Source: Bacteroidota bacterium (GTDB lineage Bacteria; Bacteroidota; Bacteroidia; Bacteroidales; GCA-2748055). Taken from it: DNA of 40,194 nt. The notes under the pieces were generated by a model. The model had not been told where the DNA came from, ran no database searches, and saw nothing but the letters and a program-made list of their open reading frames with translations. Below are positions 38,853-40,194 of the stretch, piece after piece (within the stretch, counting starts at the first letter, position 1; each line of letters opens with the position of its first letter). The position numbers and the translations under genes are program-made. The stretch lies in contig PDRI01000028.1 in NCBI GenBank assembly GCA_002748055.1, forward strand, positions 1 to 40,194, given 5' to 3'.

Positions 38853-40194
38853 ATGAGTTTTCTGAAGTTTGAGAAGTCCGAGCTGGTCAATCTGGAGTAT
38901 TCGCTTTCCCGGGAGTTGCTGCGATCGAATCGGGCGGGATCTTACGCCTCCACGACGATCGTCGGATGCAATACGCGTAAATACCATGGCCTGCTGGTTT
39001 GCCCACTCTACGAACTTGACGGTCAACATCACGTCCTCTTGTCTGCCCTTGATGCTACAGTCATCCAACATGGCCAGGCCTTTAACCTGGGCATTCATAA
39101 ATATGAGGGTGACAACTACATGCCCAAGGGACATAAGTATGTGCGGGACTACGATGCGACTCTGGGCTCCTATCTTGTTTACCGGGTAGGAGGGGTGGTC
39201 CTGTCCAGAGAGATTGTGCTGGTTTCCAGGGCCGAGCAGGTGCTGGTCCGCTATACTTTAGTGGATGCACATTCGGAAACCCTTTTGCGTTTACAGCCCT
39301 TCCTTGCTTTCAGGAACTATCATAGCCTGAGTAAGTCGAATCTTTATGCAAATACCCGCTACCGGGAGGTAAAGAATGGCATAGCATCCTGTCTTTACGA
39401 AGGTTATCCCGAACTTTTCATGCAGTGTTCCGGCCCGGCCGAATTTGTGCCCGTACCCGATTGGTATTACAATGTGGAATACCTGGAGGAACAGAAGCGG
39501 GGATACGAGTTCAAGGAAGACCTTTATGTGCCGGGTTATTTTGAGATGCCCATTAAGAAAGGGGAATCCGTAGTTTTCTCTGCTTCTACGAACGAGGTTG
39601 CTACCGGTGGCCTGAAGCGGAAGTTTAGCATGGAGCTGGGTGGCAGAACCCCGAAAGACAGTCCGGAAAACTGCCTTCGCAATGCGGCTCAGCAATTCAT
39701 TCTGAGAAGGAAGCGCGATACCCAGATCATTGCGGGTTTTCCCTGGTTGGGGACCTGGAGCCGGGACAGTTTTATGGCCCTGCCCGGTCTGTGTCTGTCG
39801 ACCGGTGAGGTGGATACGGCCAGGGAGGTCTTCGATTCCATGCTCAGGCGGATGAAGGACGGGATGTTCCCGCAGACCCTCTTCCCGGAGTCTTCGTACA
39901 GGGAAGCCGTCGATGCACCCCTCTGGTTTATCTGGGCGCTCCAGCAATATGAAGCCTATGCACCCGGGGTGGATGTATGGGAGAAGTATGGCGCGGTAGT
40001 GGTGACCATCCTGGAAAACTATCGCAGAGGGCAGACGAAAGTGGTTCGCATGCGGGAGAATGGACTACTCTATGCGGCGAGGGAAGGGCGGCCTCTGACC
40101 TGGATGGACAGTGTGGTGGATGAGCGACCCGTTACCCTTCGTGAAGGCTCTCCTGTTGAGCTCAATGCACTGTGGTACAATGCTATAATTCAAG
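38853..40194 (+). CDS. Glycogen debranching enzyme (amylo-alpha-1,6-glucosidase), N-terminal part
   Basis: The frame is open from ATG 38853 to the window end (447 codons, no stop), so the gene is truncated by the edge. The start MSFLKFEKSELVNLEYSLSRELLRSNRAGSYASTTIVGCNTRKYHGLLV is the hallmark of the bacterial/archaeal GDE N-terminal domain. The catalytic alpha/alpha-barrel begins near NCLRNAAQQFILRRKRDTQIIAGFPWLGTWSRDSFMALPGLCL, with the typical GFPWxxxWxRDxxx block containing a conserved Asp, and continues with GMFPQTLFPESSYREAVDAPLWFIWALQQY. It hydrolyses alpha-1,6 branch points of glycogen. Full-length relatives are about 650 residues. No other glycogen gene is in view. Confidence 0.93.
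   Translation, partial: MSFLKFEKSELVNLEYSLSRELLRSNRAGSYASTTIVGCNTRKYHGLLVCPLYELDGQHHVLLSALDATVIQHGQAFNLGIHKYEGDNYMPKGHKYVRDYDATLGSYLVYRVGGVVLSREIVLVSRAEQVLVRYTLVDAHSETLLRLQPFLAFRNYHSLSKSNLYANTRYREVKNGIASCLYEGYPELFMQCSGPAEFVPVPDWYYNVEYLEEQKRGYEFKEDLYVPGYFEMPIKKGESVVFSASTNEVATGGLKRKFSMELGGRTPKDSPENCLRNAAQQFILRRKRDTQIIAGFPWLGTWSRDSFMALPGLCLSTGEVDTAREVFDSMLRRMKDGMFPQTLFPESSYREAVDAPLWFIWALQQYEAYAPGVDVWEKYGAVVVTILENYRRGQTKVVRMRENGLLYAAREGRPLTWMDSVVDERPVTLREGSPVELNALWYNAIIQ

Noticed and set aside
39291..39947. 218-residue minus-strand frame at the right edge
   Set aside because: Antisense to the debranching enzyme, whose plus-strand frame is open to the window end with family motifs.
1..40194. Mobile element, prophage or genomic island
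   Set aside because: No transposase, integrase, phage gene, tRNA-flanked direct repeat or clear compositional break was seen. The content is mostly core metabolism and respiration.

Overview
The window reads as chromosomal DNA of a Bacteroidota bacterium, probably an anaerobic or facultative marine or sediment member of the Bacteroidales/Marinilabiliales type. The evidence is repeated promoter boxes of the Bacteroidota form (TTTG-N19/20-TAnnTTTG, clearest before rpsP and the T9SS gene), a type IX secretion C-terminal domain, a TonB receptor with a carboxypeptidase-like N-terminal domain, lipoproteins of the DUF4369/TlpA type, an over-long S16 protein and an exonuclease of the type fused to the N-terminus of Bacteroidota DnaE. 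Genes are tightly packed. No tRNA, rRNA, CRISPR, phage or insertion sequence was seen, and no gene-free stretch exceeds about 215 bp.

Layout. 1-700: start of a probable dnaE (minus, cut by the window edge). 914-2108: rpsP-rimM (plus). 7456-2173: a seven-gene minus operon, yidD-znuA-znuC-znuB-dapD-glycosyltransferase-yrdC, with stops and starts overlapping or nearly touching. 7603-10094: two tandem phosphofructokinases, both with pyrophosphate-type motifs. 10543-10097: SPOR lipoprotein. 15516-10686: minus operon of a small membrane protein, mutL, two rhomboid proteases and an endonuclease/exonuclease/phosphatase protein. 15587-17793: gmhA and yifB (plus). 23348-17790: a sulfur-compound respiration operon (psrA/phsA-like molybdoenzyme, four-cluster ferredoxin, NrfD membrane subunit, two half-size YeeE/YedE transporters, membrane-anchored rhodanese-fold protein). 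25225-23470: mobA, which would supply the bis-MGD cofactor for that enzyme, and an unrecognised membrane protein. 25352-26668: Tat-exported Gfo/Idh/MocA oxidoreductase. 29884-26665: acyl ligase, CPBP membrane protein and SDR reductase. 29934-32228: TonB receptor, converging on a T9SS-sorted protein. 33108-35411: membrane pyrophosphatase. 38720-35576: two TlpA-like lipoproteins and lpxH. 38853-end: glycogen debranching enzyme (cut by the window edge).

How they fit together. The most coherent system is mobA plus the psr operon: a Tat-exported molybdoenzyme with electron-transfer and quinol subunits, sulfur-compound transporters, and a rhodanese-fold protein that has lost its catalytic cysteine but ends in a lone C-terminal Gly-Gly-Cys. 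That tail resembles the carrier tip of SoxY and suggests a sulfur-carrier arm. A second theme is pyrophosphate: two PPi-type phosphofructokinases and a K+-dependent-type membrane pyrophosphatase. A third is loss of active-site cysteines in exported thioredoxin-fold lipoproteins: both tandem TlpA-like proteins lack CxxC. All assignments come from reading motifs by eye; no database search was possible.
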